DNA of 23,515 nucleotides from Aurantimonas sp036252795 (GCA_036252795.1 DASYHY010000194.1:1-23515), one strand, 5' to 3'; positions 14,285 through 22,599 are shown, counted from the stretch's first letter. Notes: generated by a model not told the origin, from the sequence alone. Translations and numbers: made by a program.

Positions 14285-15499
14285 ATGACGACCGCCGCAG
14301 CGCCTGTACCCGCAGTCCCGACCCGCGATCAGCGCGTCGATTTCTGGCGCGGCATCGCCCTGGCGATGATCTTCATCAACCACATCCCGGGAAACTACTG
14401 GGAGAGCTACACCTCCCGCAATTTTGGCTTTTCCGACGCGGCGGAACTGTTCGTCTTCCTGGCCGGCTTCGCGTCCGCCTATGCCTACGGACGGCTCTTC
14501 CTCGGGGGCGAGCGGCTGATCGCGTCGCTGCGCGCGGCAAGACGCGCCGGCGTGCTCTACCTCGTCCATATCAGCCTGACGGTGGCGGCCGTCGCAATCT
14601 TCTCATGGGGCGCGCTGGCTCTGGGCGACGGCGCGCTGATGCAGAAGATCGGGCTTGCCCAGTTCATCTCGATGCCGCTCGAGACGATGGTCGGGTTCGC
14701 CGGCCTCGGACACCAGCTCGGCTACGTGAATATCCTGCCCATGTACTCGGTGCTGCTGCTGATGCTGCCGCTGCACCTGGCTCTTGCCGGGATCAGCCGC
14801 AATGTCATGGTGGGCTTCGCCATGGCACTGTGGTTCGTCTCCTATCTTCTGCGCATCGACGTCCCCGCCTATCCGCTGCCGGGCGGCTGGTTCTTCAACC
14901 CGTTCGCCTGGCAGCTGATCTTCGCGATCGGTCTCTACTGCGGGTTCCGGCGCATCGAGGGCAGAGCAGGGTTCCCCTATCACCGATGGCTCTTCGCCGC
15001 GGCGCTCGCGTATCTCTTCGCGTCGTTCCTGACGATCCGCCTCGACCTCTGGTGGCTCTGGGGCGCCTACCCGATGCCGACGCTCCTGACCGGTTTCGAC
15101 AAGACCTACGTCAGCATACCGCGCCTGCTGCACATTCTCGCGGTCTGCTACGTGTTCGCCAACGCGGCCCCCACTTCGCCCTTCTCGCAGATCACCCGGA
15201 ACAATTTGTTCGCCATGCTCGGCCGGCACTCGCTGCCGGTCTTCGCGGCCGGCACGGTGCTGTCGCTGATTGGCCAGGTGATCAAGCACGGCCAGACGCC
15301 CGACTTCCTGTTCGACACGCTGCTGATCGGTTCGGGGCTGGCCATCCAGATCGCGCTGGCGCGCTACCTCGACTGGTGGCAGGCCGCGTCGAAGATCGCC
15401 CGGCTCGTCGCGAACGTCGCCGCATCCCGGACGGCGGGAGCGGGCCTGGCGGCACCAGCCGCAGTGCCCCTTCCCCGGGGCCCGGTGGGCGCAGGCTGA
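14285..15499 (+). CDS. opgC: OpgC family membrane protein (glucan succinylation)
   Basis: A 404-residue polytopic inner-membrane protein of the OpgC family, related to acyltransferase 3. In Rhodobacter sphaeroides and E. coli OpgC adds succinyl groups to periplasmic glucans. The N-terminus after 12 flexible residues has the family signature RDQRVDFWRGIALAMIFINH, followed by FGFSDAAELFVFLAGFASAYAYG. About ten hydrophobic segments are visible up to residue 365. The last 40 residues are Ala/Pro-rich and probably cytoplasmic. The histidine in INHIPGN is a good candidate catalytic residue by analogy with acyltransferase 3 proteins. The ATG at 14285 has a weak ribosome site, 16 bases after the opgH stop. 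It is the last gene of the opg operon, ending before a strong terminator. Confidence 0.9.
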   Translation: MTTAAAPVPAVPTRDQRVDFWRGIALAMIFINHIPGNYWESYTSRNFGFSDAAELFVFLAGFASAYAYGRLFLGGERLIASLRAARRAGVLYLVHISLTVAAVAIFSWGALALGDGALMQKIGLAQFISMPLETMVGFAGLGHQLGYVNILPMYSVLLLMLPLHLALAGISRNVMVGFAMALWFVSYLLRIDVPAYPLPGGWFFNPFAWQLIFAIGLYCGFRRIEGRAGFPYHRWLFAAALAYLFASFLTIRLDLWWLWGAYPMPTLLTGFDKTYVSIPRLLHILAVCYVFANAAPTSPFSQITRNNLFAMLGRHSLPVFAAGTVLSLIGQVIKHGQTPDFLFDTLLIGSGLAIQIALARYLDWWQAASKIARLVANVAASRTAGAGLAAPAAVPLPRGPVGAG

Positions 15500-15521
15500 G
15501 GCTTCACTCCCGGCGAACGAA

Positions 15522-15549
15522 AAAGGGCGCCCGTCGCCGGGCGCCCTTT
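15522..15549. terminator. Bidirectional rho-independent terminator
   Basis: AAAGGGCGCCCG (15522-15533) pairs perfectly with CGGGCGCCCTTT (15538-15549) around the loop TCGC. Five A residues before the GGG give a U-tract for transcripts from the minus strand (mmsA), and TTT follows on the plus strand (opg operon). It lies between the stops of convergent opgC and mmsA and should serve both. Confidence 0.9.
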
Positions 15550-15571
15550 CACGTGACCGATATCACCGGGA

Positions 15572-17071
15572 TCAGCGCATGATCGGCATGACGAACTCGG
15601 CGCCGTCCTTGATGCCCGAGGGCCAGCGGCTGGTGATGGTCTTGGTGCGCGTATAGAAGCGGAACGCGTCCGGGCCGTGCTGGTTGAGATCGCCGAAACC
15701 CGATGCCTTCCAGCCCCCGAACGTGTAGTAGGCCAGCGGCACCGGGATCGGCACGTTGACGCCGACCATGCCGATATTGATGCGGCTGGCGAAGTCGCGG
15801 GCGGCATCGCCGTCACGGGTGTAGATCGAGACGCCGTTGCCGTATTCGTGCTCCATCGGCAGCGACAGGGCTTCCTCATAGTCCTTGGCGCGGACGACCG
15901 ACAGGACGGGGCCGAAGATCTCGGTCTTGTAGATGTCCATGTCACGCGTGACGTTGTCGAAGAGACAGGCGCCGACGAAGAAGCCGTTCTCGTAGCCCTG
16001 CATCTTGAAGCCGCGCCCGTCGACGACGAGATCGGCGCCCTCCTCGACACCGCGGTCGATGAGCCCGAGCACACGGCTTTGCGCCTCGCCCGTGACCAGC
16101 GGGCCGAAATCGACGTCGTCGCCCGCCGTATAGGGCCCGATCTTCAGCGCCTCGACCTTCGGGACGAGCTTCTCGACCAGCCGGTTGGCGGTCTCCTCGC
16201 CGACCGGCACCGCGACGGAAACCGCCATGCAGCGCTCGCCGGCCGCGCCGTACCCGGCGCCGATCAGCGCGTCGGCCGCCTTCTCGAGGTCGGCGTCCGG
16301 CATGATGATCATGTGGTTCTTGGCGCCGCCGAAGCACTGCACGCGCTTGCCGTTGGCGCAGCCGCGCGAATAGATGTAGTGCGCGATCGGCGTTGATCCG
16401 ACGAAGCCGATCGCCTGGATGTCCGGGTCGTCGAGGATCGCGTCGACGGCGCCCTTGTCGCCGTTGACGACGTTGAGGATGCCGGCGGGAAGCCCTGCCT
16501 CGATCATCAGCTCGGCCAGCATGATCGGCACCGACGGATCACGCTCCGAGGGCTTGAGGATGAAGGCATTGCCGCAGGCGATGGCCGGCGCGAACTTCCA
16601 CATCGGGATCATCGCCGGGAAATTGAACGGCGTGATGCCGGCGACCACGCCGAGCGGCTGGCGCACCGAGTAGATGTCGATGCCGGGACCCGCGCCCTCG
16701 GAGAACTCGCCCTTCAGGAGATGCGGCGCGCCGATGCAGAACTCGACCACCTCGAGGCCGCGCTGCACGTCGCCCCTGGCGTCCGGAACCGTCTTGCCAT
16801 GCTCGCGCGACAACGCCTCGGCGAGCTTGTCCATGTCGCGGTTGAGGAGTTCGACGAACTTCATCATCACGCGCGCCCGACGCTGCGGGTTGGTCGCCGC
16901 CCAGGCCGGCTGAGCGGCCTTTGCATCCTCGACGGCCGCCCGCATCTCGTCAGCGCTCGCCAGCGCGACCTGAGCCTGGACTTCGCCGGTGGCGGGGTTG
17001 AAGACGTTTGCGGTGCGCCCGCTCGTGCCATCGACGCGCTTGCCGCCGATGAAATGACCGATCTGTTCCAT
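15572..17071 (-). CDS. mmsA: CoA-acylating methylmalonate-semialdehyde dehydrogenase
   Basis: A 499-residue aldehyde dehydrogenase that oxidises malonate and methylmalonate semialdehyde to acetyl-CoA and propionyl-CoA with NAD and CoA, in valine, beta-alanine or myo-inositol breakdown. The N-terminus IGHFIGGKRVDG is typical. The nucleotide-binding region has ITPFNFPAMIPMW and KPSERDPS, with GFVGST at 222-227. Where most aldehyde dehydrogenases have the general-base glutamate, this protein has GGAKNH (248-253), the mark of the CoA-dependent subfamily. The catalytic cysteine is C281 in GERCMA. The ATG at 17071 has a strong GGAGGAGGA ribosome site. No other mms or iol gene is adjacent. The divergent LysR gene is its likely regulator. 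Confidence 0.95.
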   Translation of the reverse strand: MEQIGHFIGGKRVDGTSGRTANVFNPATGEVQAQVALASADEMRAAVEDAKAAQPAWAATNPQRRARVMMKFVELLNRDMDKLAEALSREHGKTVPDARGDVQRGLEVVEFCIGAPHLLKGEFSEGAGPGIDIYSVRQPLGVVAGITPFNFPAMIPMWKFAPAIACGNAFILKPSERDPSVPIMLAELMIEAGLPAGILNVVNGDKGAVDAILDDPDIQAIGFVGSTPIAHYIYSRGCANGKRVQCFGGAKNHMIIMPDADLEKAADALIGAGYGAAGERCMAVSVAVPVGEETANRLVEKLVPKVEALKIGPYTAGDDVDFGPLVTGEAQSRVLGLIDRGVEEGADLVVDGRGFKMQGYENGFFVGACLFDNVTRDMDIYKTEIFGPVLSVVRAKDYEEALSLPMEHEYGNGVSIYTRDGDAARDFASRINIGMVGVNVPIPVPLAYYTFGGWKASGFGDLNQHGPDAFRFYTRTKTITSRWPSGIKDGAEFVMPIMR

Positions 17072-17141
17072 AAGATCCTCCTCCGGATTGTGGGCTTAAT
17101 CCTTTCTCGGACGCCGGCCGGCAAAAGCCAAGCCTCCCCAT

Positions 17142-17158
17142 CGCGCATCCGTTGTGCG
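17142..17158. promoter_or_regulatory. Candidate LysR operator in the mmsA-lysR spacer
   Basis: CGCGCA and TGTGCG form an imperfect inverted repeat (one mismatch) around five bases. It lies in the 120-base spacer between divergent mmsA and the LysR gene, 34 bases before the LysR start. LysR proteins usually bind such interrupted dyads in the spacer shared with their target. The assignment is inference. Confidence 0.25.
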
Positions 17159-17191
17159 TATATCGACATCCCTCATGCCGCTGGATAATCG

Positions 17192-18079
17192 ATGAACGTC
17201 AATTGGGACGATGTCCGCCTGTTTCTCGCCGTGGCGCGCGCCGGCCAGATTCTCGCCGCGGCGCGGCGGCTGGATCTCAATCACGCTACGGTGGGGCGGC
17301 GTCTCACGGCGCTCGAGACCGCGTTCGGCGCCCGGCTCATCGAGCGGCGGCCGAACGGCTGCGAACTCACCGGGACCGGCCGCGCCTTTCTCGAGCAGGC
17401 CGAGCGCATGGAGGCGGCGATGCTGGCGGCCCGGGCCGGGATCGGCGGCGCCGACATCGCGCTTTCCGGCAGCGTCAGGATCGGCGCGCCGGACGGGTTC
17501 GGCACGATGTTCCTGGCGCCGCGGCTCTGGCGGCTGACGGACACGCACCCTGACCTCACCGTACAGCTCGTGCCGGTGCCGCGGGCCTTCTCGATATCAC
17601 GCCGGGAGGCCGACATCGCCATCACCATCGAGCGTCCGCAGGCGGGACGGCTCGTCGCGGCCAAGCTCGTCGACTATTCACTCCATCTGTACGCCGCCAG
17701 GTCCTATGTCGATCGAGCGGGCACCCCGCAGACGGTCGCCGACCTGCCGCGCCATCGGCTCGTCGGGGCGGTGGAGGACCTCCTCTATAGCCCGCGCCTC
17801 GCCTATCATGCCGACCTCGTCGCCGACTGGCCGGCACGCTTCGAGGTGTCGAGCGCACTCGGCCAGAACGAGGCGGTCGCCGCCGGCGCCGGTATCGGCA
17901 TCCTGCACGGATTCATGGCCGGCGGCCGACCGGGTCTGGTCCGCGTCCTGCCCGAACTGTCGATCCGGCGAAGCTACTGGCTGGTCTATCACGAGAGCGC
18001 CCGGGACGTGCGCCGGATCACCGCCGTCGCGGACTTCATCCGCGACGCGGTCGAGGCCGAACGCAGCCTCTTCGCCTGA
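17192..18079 (+). CDS. LysR family transcriptional regulator
   Basis: A 295-residue LysR-type regulator. The winged helix-turn-helix occupies about residues 4-62 (WDDVRLFLAVARAG, then AAARRLDLNHATVGRRLTALE and LIERRPNG). The recognition helix has the NHATVGRRL form common in one alphaproteobacterial subgroup, in place of the more usual QPAVSRQI. A linker helix to about residue 90 joins the effector domain, which begins with GSVRIGAPDGFGTMFLAPRL and continues to the end. The inducer is not predictable. The ATG at 17192 has no strong ribosome site, but it matches the family N-terminus. It diverges from mmsA, so regulation of mmsA in response to valine or inositol breakdown intermediates is the best guess. 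Confidence 0.9.
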   Translation: MNVNWDDVRLFLAVARAGQILAAARRLDLNHATVGRRLTALETAFGARLIERRPNGCELTGTGRAFLEQAERMEAAMLAARAGIGGADIALSGSVRIGAPDGFGTMFLAPRLWRLTDTHPDLTVQLVPVPRAFSISRREADIAITIERPQAGRLVAAKLVDYSLHLYAARSYVDRAGTPQTVADLPRHRLVGAVEDLLYSPRLAYHADLVADWPARFEVSSALGQNEAVAAGAGIGILHGFMAGGRPGLVRVLPELSIRRSYWLVYHESARDVRRITAVADFIRDAVEAERSLFA

Positions 18080-18112
18080 CAGACGGCAGGTGCGTCAGGC
18101 GGAGGCCGGGGC

Positions 18113-18595
18113 TCAGCCGGCGAAGTCGGGCAGGTTCTCGATCTCCGTCTTGGTCAGCACGGTGCGCAGCCGGCCAAGGTCCAGTCGCACGTCCGTCAGC
18201 ATCAGGATGACGGTCTTCTCGCCGATGCCGAGAAAGCCGCCGATCTCGACGGTGACTGCCTGGGGCTGACCGTTCTGGTCGCCGAGAACCGCAGCGACTT
18301 CGCCGATCTCCTCGTCGTCGGCGCCGATCACCTTCAGGTCCTCGACCTGGCCGCTCATCAGGTTGAGCGACACCACCGGCACCTCGTCGGAATCGATGGC
18401 CGCCAACACGCCCGATGCCGGTGGTGCCGTCTCGGCGGCAGCCGGCGCCGCCTCTTCAGGGACCGGTTCGGGCGCCGTGTCGGCAGGGGCGGCCGCGGAC
18501 GGCGTTGCCGGCGGCGGGGCGCTGCCATCCTGGGCGAGGACAGGCGAGGAACCGGCCGAGAGCAACAGGGCGGCAGCGAGCAGGACGGGCTTCAA
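18113..18595 (-). CDS. Exported PRC-barrel domain protein
   Basis: A 160-residue protein with a signal peptide (residues 1-21, cleavage probably after VLA) and a long Ala/Pro/Glu-rich linker (about 24-62). A PRC-barrel-like domain covers roughly 72-130 (MSGQVEDLKVIGADDEEIGEVAAVL, then PQAVTVEIGGFLGIGEKTVIL). Such proteins are common in alphaproteobacteria and are presumed periplasmic, but their role is not known. The C-terminal tail has LTKTEIENLPDF, typical of these exported PRC proteins. The start is a TTG at 18595 with GGAAGGA placed about eight bases upstream. An ATG in this region is out of frame and runs into a stop at once. It lies 108 bases downstream of cobT on the same strand, with no shared function obvious. 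Confidence 0.82.
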   Translation of the reverse strand: MKPVLLAAALLLSAGSSPVLAQDGSAPPPATPSAAAPADTAPEPVPEEAAPAAAETAPPASGVLAAIDSDEVPVVSLNLMSGQVEDLKVIGADDEEIGEVAAVLGDQNGQPQAVTVEIGGFLGIGEKTVILMLTDVRLDLGRLRTVLTKTEIENLPDFAG

Positions 18596-18703
18596 TGGGG
18601 CATTCCTTCCGGTGCGCAGTGCGAGGCGCGTGCGATCTCGTCACCCCATGTAGGGCGCGTCGCAGTCAGGAGCAGGCTCAACAGCGGACGCCGCCCAGCG
18701 TCA

Positions 18704-19720
18704 TCAGCCCCGGTTCGAGACCGCCGCCTCCTCGAACGTCGCCATGCCGCCGTGACAGGCGGCCGCAGCCTTGACGATGCCTGCGGCCAAAGCCGCGCCG
18801 GTTCCCTCTCCGAGCCGCATGCCCAGCGCCAGCAGCGGCACCTTGTCCATCTGCGCCAGCGCCCGCATGTGACCGGGCTCGGCCGAGACATGGCCGAACA
18901 GGCAATGGTCGAGCGCCGTCCTGTCCATCGCATAGAGCACGGCGGCCGCGGCGGTGGCGACGAAGCCGTCGACGATCACCGGGACGTGCTGCGTCCGGGC
19001 GGCGAGGATCGCGCCGGCCATCGCAGCGAGTTCCCGGCCGCCGACCCTGCGCAGAACCTCCAGCGGGTCCGACAGATGACCCGCGTGACACGCCAGCGCC
19101 CGCTCCACGATGGCGGCCTTCCGGGCCACTCCGGCTTCGTCCTGCCCGGTGCCGGGCCCGACCCAAAGGGCTGGCTCGCCGCCGAACAGCGCCGCCAGCA
19201 CGGCGGCGGCGACCGTCGTGTTGGCGATGCCCATCTCGCCGATGCACAAGAGATCCGGCTCGCCGGCCAGCACCTCCATGCCGAAGGCCATGGTCGCGGC
19301 GCAGGTGCGCTCGTCCATCGCCGCTTCCTCGCTGATGTCGCCGGTCGGCAGTTCCAGCGCGAGGTCGTAGATCTTGAGGCCCAGATCGTAGGTCGCACAG
19401 ATCTGGTTGATCGCAGCGCCGCCAGCGGCGAAATTCGCCGCCATCTGGGCCGTGACCTCGGCGGGAAAGGCCGAGACCCCGTGCCGGGCGACGCCGTGAT
19501 TGCCGGCGAACACCGCCACGAGCGGGCGTCGGACCGCCGGGGCGCGGCCCTGCCAGGCTGCGAGCCATTCGGTGAGTTCCTCCAGCCGGCCGAGCGAGCC
19601 GGCGGGCTTCGTCAGCGTCGCCTCGCGCTCGCGCTTGGCCCGGACCGCCGCATTGTCGGGGCCGGGCATGCGCCGGACGAGTTCGCGGATATCGTCGAAG
19701 GGCAGGCCGGTGATGGACAT
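18704..19720 (-). CDS. cobT: Nicotinate-nucleotide--dimethylbenzimidazole phosphoribosyltransferase
   Basis: A 338-residue enzyme that makes alpha-ribazole phosphate from dimethylbenzimidazole and nicotinate mononucleotide, the lower-ligand activation step of cobalamin synthesis (called CobU in the Pseudomonas denitrificans scheme). Clear motifs are LTKPAGSLGRLE (36-47), FAGNHGV (71-77), GEMGIANTT (161-169), VGPGTG (187-192) and MRLGEGTGAAL (301-311). E305 in the last of these matches the catalytic glutamate of the family. Length is close to the family norm. The ATG at 19720 follows AGGA. A much longer in-frame extension upstream overlaps cobS and is rejected. It diverges from cobS with 102 bases between the starts, where I see no cobalamin riboswitch. 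Confidence 0.95.
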   Translation of the reverse strand: MSITGLPFDDIRELVRRMPGPDNAAVRAKREREATLTKPAGSLGRLEELTEWLAAWQGRAPAVRRPLVAVFAGNHGVARHGVSAFPAEVTAQMAANFAAGGAAINQICATYDLGLKIYDLALELPTGDISEEAAMDERTCAATMAFGMEVLAGEPDLLCIGEMGIANTTVAAAVLAALFGGEPALWVGPGTGQDEAGVARKAAIVERALACHAGHLSDPLEVLRRVGGRELAAMAGAILAARTQHVPVIVDGFVATAAAAVLYAMDRTALDHCLFGHVSAEPGHMRALAQMDKVPLLALGMRLGEGTGAALAAGIVKAAAACHGGMATFEEAAVSNRG

Positions 19721-19822
19721 GGGGCAATCCTGGGGAAGATGTTGCTGGCGACGGGGCCGAACGGCTAGGGCTGATCGAAGCGTCGTCATGCGGCGCGACA
19801 CGGGCGGGGGCAAGAGGCCGGG

Positions 19823-20593
19823 ATGAGAGAATTCGCCGACGCGACGCTGCGCTCCCTGGTTTTCCTGACGCGGTTTCCCGCGCGATACGCCTCGTTCTCC
19901 TCCGGCAAATCCCTCGGCGCGGATGCGCATGCCTTTCCGCTGGCGGGCATTCTCGCGGCAATGCCGGCGGCGCTGGTGCTGATCGTGACCGACGCGCTCG
20001 GTCTTTCGCCGCTGGTCGCGGCGACGCTCGCGGTGGGGACGCTGGTGCTCACCACCGGAGCGCTGCACGAGGACGGGCTCGGTGACGTCGCCGACGGGCT
20101 CGGCGGCCATCACGAGCGCGAGCGGGCGATCGCGATCATGAAGGACAGCCGGGTCGGCACCTATGGCGCGCTGGCGCTGTTTCTCTCGGTCGCGCTGCGG
20201 ATCGGGCTCGTGGCCGAACTCGTCGATGCCGACCGAGGCGGCGCCGCGCTCGCTCTTCTCGCTGCGGCCGCTGTGAGCCGCGGGGCGATGACCTGGCTCT
20301 GGTCGGCGCTGCCATCCGCCGACATCGGCGGACTGGCCGACCGCATGGGACGGCCCGCGCGGGCCACCGGGCGCCGGGCACTGCTGATCGGCGACGGTGT
20401 CTTCCTCGTCCTCGGTACGCTGGCCTTCGGGATCCTGCCGGCGCTCGCGGGCCTTGCCGTCGGCGGCCTCGTGCTTCTGTGGTTTCGCGGCTTCATCCGG
20501 CGCCGTCTCGGCGGCCAGAGCGGCGACTGCCTCGGCGCCGCGCAGCAGATGACGGAGATCGCCGCGCTCATCGGCCTTGCCCTCGGCGCCTGA
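19823..20593 (+). CDS. cobS: Adenosylcobinamide-GDP ribazoletransferase (cobalamin synthase)
   Basis: A 256-residue polytopic membrane enzyme (called CobV in the P. denitrificans scheme) that joins adenosylcobinamide-GDP to alpha-ribazole, closing the nucleotide loop of cobalamin. The N-terminus LVFLTRFPA is the usual start of the family. The acidic metal-binding motif is ALHEDGLGDVADGLGG (80-95), followed by IMKDSRVGTYG (105-115). Around six hydrophobic segments place it in the inner membrane. The segment RMGRPARATGRRAL and the conserved C-terminal GDCLGAAQQMTEIAALI also match. The ATG at 19823 follows AAGAGG. It diverges from cobT, whose product supplies its substrate, and converges on cbiB with only three bases between the stops. 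Confidence 0.95.
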   Translation: MREFADATLRSLVFLTRFPARYASFSSGKSLGADAHAFPLAGILAAMPAALVLIVTDALGLSPLVAATLAVGTLVLTTGALHEDGLGDVADGLGGHHERERAIAIMKDSRVGTYGALALFLSVALRIGLVAELVDADRGGAALALLAAAAVSRGAMTWLWSALPSADIGGLADRMGRPARATGRRALLIGDGVFLVLGTLAFGILPALAGLAVGGLVLLWFRGFIRRRLGGQSGDCLGAAQQMTEIAALIGLALGA

Positions 20594-20607
20594 GCCTCAG
20601 CCGAGGG
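20580..20607. terminator. Hairpin spanning both cobS and cbiB stop codons
   Basis: CCCTCGGC (20580-20587) pairs with GCCGAGGG (20600-20607). Inside the loop, TGAG (20591-20594) can pair with CTCA (20596-20599), so the TGA stops of both convergent genes lie in the inner stem. There is no U-tract. A shared termination or RNA-stability element is plausible. Confidence 0.45.
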
Positions 20608-21574
20608 TCAGGACCAGCAGGACAAGCAGCGTGGCGGCCAAGAGGATATTGGCGGCCGCGGCGAGCAGGGCCAGCGCGGCGCGGATGTCGGCAGTGTTCG
20701 CGGCGCGCCGTCCTTTCGGGTTCAGCATCGAGGCCGCGACCGCCAGTTCGCCGTATCGCCGCGGCCCGCCCAGCGAGAGGTCGAGAGCGGCCGCCATCGC
20801 CGCCTCCGGCCAGCCGGCATTGGGCGAGCGGTGCGTGGGGGCGTCGCGGCGCGCCACCGCCCAGACGGCACCGATCGCCGCCTTGCGGCGGAGACCGGCC
20901 GCCAGGGCGAAGAGCAGCGCCGTCAGGCGCGCCGCCGGCCAGTTCACGACATCGTCGAGCCTTGCCGCCGCCCAGCCGAAGGCGCGATGGCGCTCGCTCA
21001 TGTGGCCGATCATGGAATCGGCGGTGTTCACGACCTTGTAGGCGAGCAGCCCGGGCAGGCCGAGGAGGAGGTACCACAGGAACGGTGCCACGATGCCGTC
21101 GGAGGCGTTTTCGGCGAGGCTCTCGATCGCCGCACGGCTGACGCCGGGCGCATCGAGCTCTTCGGGATCGCGCCCGACGATCATCGCGACAGCCCCACGC
21201 CCGGCGTCCAGCCCTTGCCGGTCGAGCGCCGTCGCCACGGCTTGCACGTGGTCGACGAGGCTCTTCTGCGCCAGGAAGATCGCCAGCACGATCGCCTCCA
21301 GCAGCAGACCGGCCGGCCCCATCGCAGCGAACAGGGCCATCAGCAGGAAGCCAGATACCAGCGCGCCCGTCACCAGCACCGTGACGGCCAGGATGCCGCG
21401 ACGGCGCCGCGCCGGCTCGCCCAGCGTCTCCCGGTTGAGCCGGCGGTCCAGCATGCCGATCAGCCCGCCGATCAGCACCACCGGATGCGGCAGGCGCCGC
21501 CACAGCCAGTCGGGATCGCCGACCACGCGGTCGAGGACAATGCCGAGGACGGCGGCCGCCAGCCGGTCGATCAC
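20597..21574 (-). CDS. cbiB: Adenosylcobinamide-phosphate synthase (CbiB/CobD)
   Basis: A 325-residue inner-membrane protein that attaches the aminopropanol (or its phosphate) to adenosylcobyric acid to give cobinamide (phosphate). It is CobD in P. denitrificans naming and CbiB in Salmonella naming. Visible family motifs are DRVVGDP with HPVVLIGGLI near the N-terminus, then MIVGRDPEELD, ESLAENASDGIVAPFLWYLLLG, YKVVNTADSMIGH and RSPNAGWPEAAMA. About five membrane segments are apparent. The start is a GTG at 21574, overlapping the cobC stop in GTGA, which indicates translational coupling. The neighbouring cobC makes the aminopropanol phosphate precursor, so the two act in successive steps. Confidence 0.95.
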   Translation of the reverse strand: MIDRLAAAVLGIVLDRVVGDPDWLWRRLPHPVVLIGGLIGMLDRRLNRETLGEPARRRRGILAVTVLVTGALVSGFLLMALFAAMGPAGLLLEAIVLAIFLAQKSLVDHVQAVATALDRQGLDAGRGAVAMIVGRDPEELDAPGVSRAAIESLAENASDGIVAPFLWYLLLGLPGLLAYKVVNTADSMIGHMSERHRAFGWAAARLDDVVNWPAARLTALLFALAAGLRRKAAIGAVWAVARRDAPTHRSPNAGWPEAAMAAALDLSLGGPRRYGELAVAASMLNPKGRRAANTADIRAALALLAAAANILLAATLLVLLVLTLG

Positions 21575-22599
21575 GCCGCGATCTCGCCGAATGCGGCATC
21601 GAGTGCCGCGCCGAGCCGCCGTGCCGCGGCGGCGTCCGCCGCATTGCCGATGCGCAGCCAGTCGCTGCGATAGGCGAAGGGCCGCGTCAGGATATGGCGG
21701 CGGCAGAGCGCCCCGAACAGCGCCTCGGCGCCCGGATGGCGGACCGTCTGGAAAAGGCTCGTGCCGCCGACAGTTTCCAGACCCGCTGCCGCCAGCGTCT
21801 CGGCCAGAAGCGCATGCTGGCGGGCGATCGAGGCCCGGACGTCGGCCCGGTGCTTCGCATCGCCCAGCCAGCCGGCACCGATCGCCAGAGCCGGGCCGGA
21901 AACGGCCCAGGCGCCGAGCCGGGCCCGCAGCTGGGCCGCAAGATCCGGCGTGGTCAGGGCGAAGCCCAGCCGCAGGCCTCCCAGGCCGAAGAACTTGCCG
22001 AAGGAGCGGTAGACGAGCAGCCCCGGCCGGCCGGTTGCCCCGGCGACGGAGTGCGCCGGATCGGCATCCGCAAAGGCCTCATCGACGACCAGCAGCCCGC
22101 CTCGCGCCGCCAGCCGGTCCGCCAGCGCCAGGAGATCGGCAGGCTCGCAGGTGCGACCGTCGGGATTGTTGGGATTGACCACCACGACGACCGTCGCATG
22201 CGCCGGCACGGCATCGAGGCTGGTGAAGCCAGTCACGCCGTGGCCGGCCGTCTCGAACCCCGTACGGTGCCCGGAATAGGTTGGCTCCAGGATCGCGACA
22301 TGGCATGGTGGGAGCACCGATGGCAGCACGGCGATCAGCGCCTGGGTCCCCGGCGCGGGGACGATTCCGGCTTCCGGGGGCGCGTCATAGGCCGTCCGCG
22401 CCGCCTCGATCGCGCGCCGCTCCAGCGCGGCTTCAGGCAATCTCTGCCAGACGGAAGGCGACAGAGGCGGCAGCGGCGGTGGCGCCGGGTTGATGCCGGT
22501 CGACAGATCGAGCCACTCCTCGCGATGCCCGCCGAAGCGGGCGATCGCGGCGTCGAGGGCGCCGCCATGCTGCAGAACGGCCGCATCGAGGTGCGTCAT
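21571..22599 (-). CDS. cobC: Threonine-phosphate decarboxylase
   Basis: A 342-residue PLP enzyme of the class I/II aminotransferase fold. It decarboxylates L-threonine O-3-phosphate to aminopropanol phosphate, the side-chain linker of cobalamin (named CobC in P. denitrificans and CobD in Salmonella). Motifs are HGGALDAA with WLDLSTGINP at the N-terminus, the APGTQALI segment, VVVNPNNPDGR (140-149), VVDEAF (171-176) and the PLP lysine K202 in SFGKFFGLGGLRLGF. A GTG three bases upstream (22602) is also possible, but the ATG at 22599 has the better spacing from GAGG. Its start overlaps the cobB stop by one base (TGATG), and its stop overlaps the cbiB start, so all three form one translationally coupled operon. 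Confidence 0.93.
   Translation of the reverse strand: MTHLDAAVLQHGGALDAAIARFGGHREEWLDLSTGINPAPPPLPPLSPSVWQRLPEAALERRAIEAARTAYDAPPEAGIVPAPGTQALIAVLPSVLPPCHVAILEPTYSGHRTGFETAGHGVTGFTSLDAVPAHATVVVVVNPNNPDGRTCEPADLLALADRLAARGGLLVVDEAFADADPAHSVAGATGRPGLLVYRSFGKFFGLGGLRLGFALTTPDLAAQLRARLGAWAVSGPALAIGAGWLGDAKHRADVRASIARQHALLAETLAAAGLETVGGTSLFQTVRHPGAEALFGALCRRHILTRPFAYRSDWLRIGNAADAAAARRLGAALDAAFGEIAA

Noticed and set aside
17113..17122. GCCGGCCGGC palindrome upstream of mmsA
   Set aside because: Short all-GC palindromes are common in this GC-rich sequence, so it has no special weight.
19721..20113. Upstream extension of cobT by 131 codons
   Set aside because: It would run through the spacer and antisense to cobS. 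The family N-terminus MSITGLPF begins at 19720 with a ribosome site.
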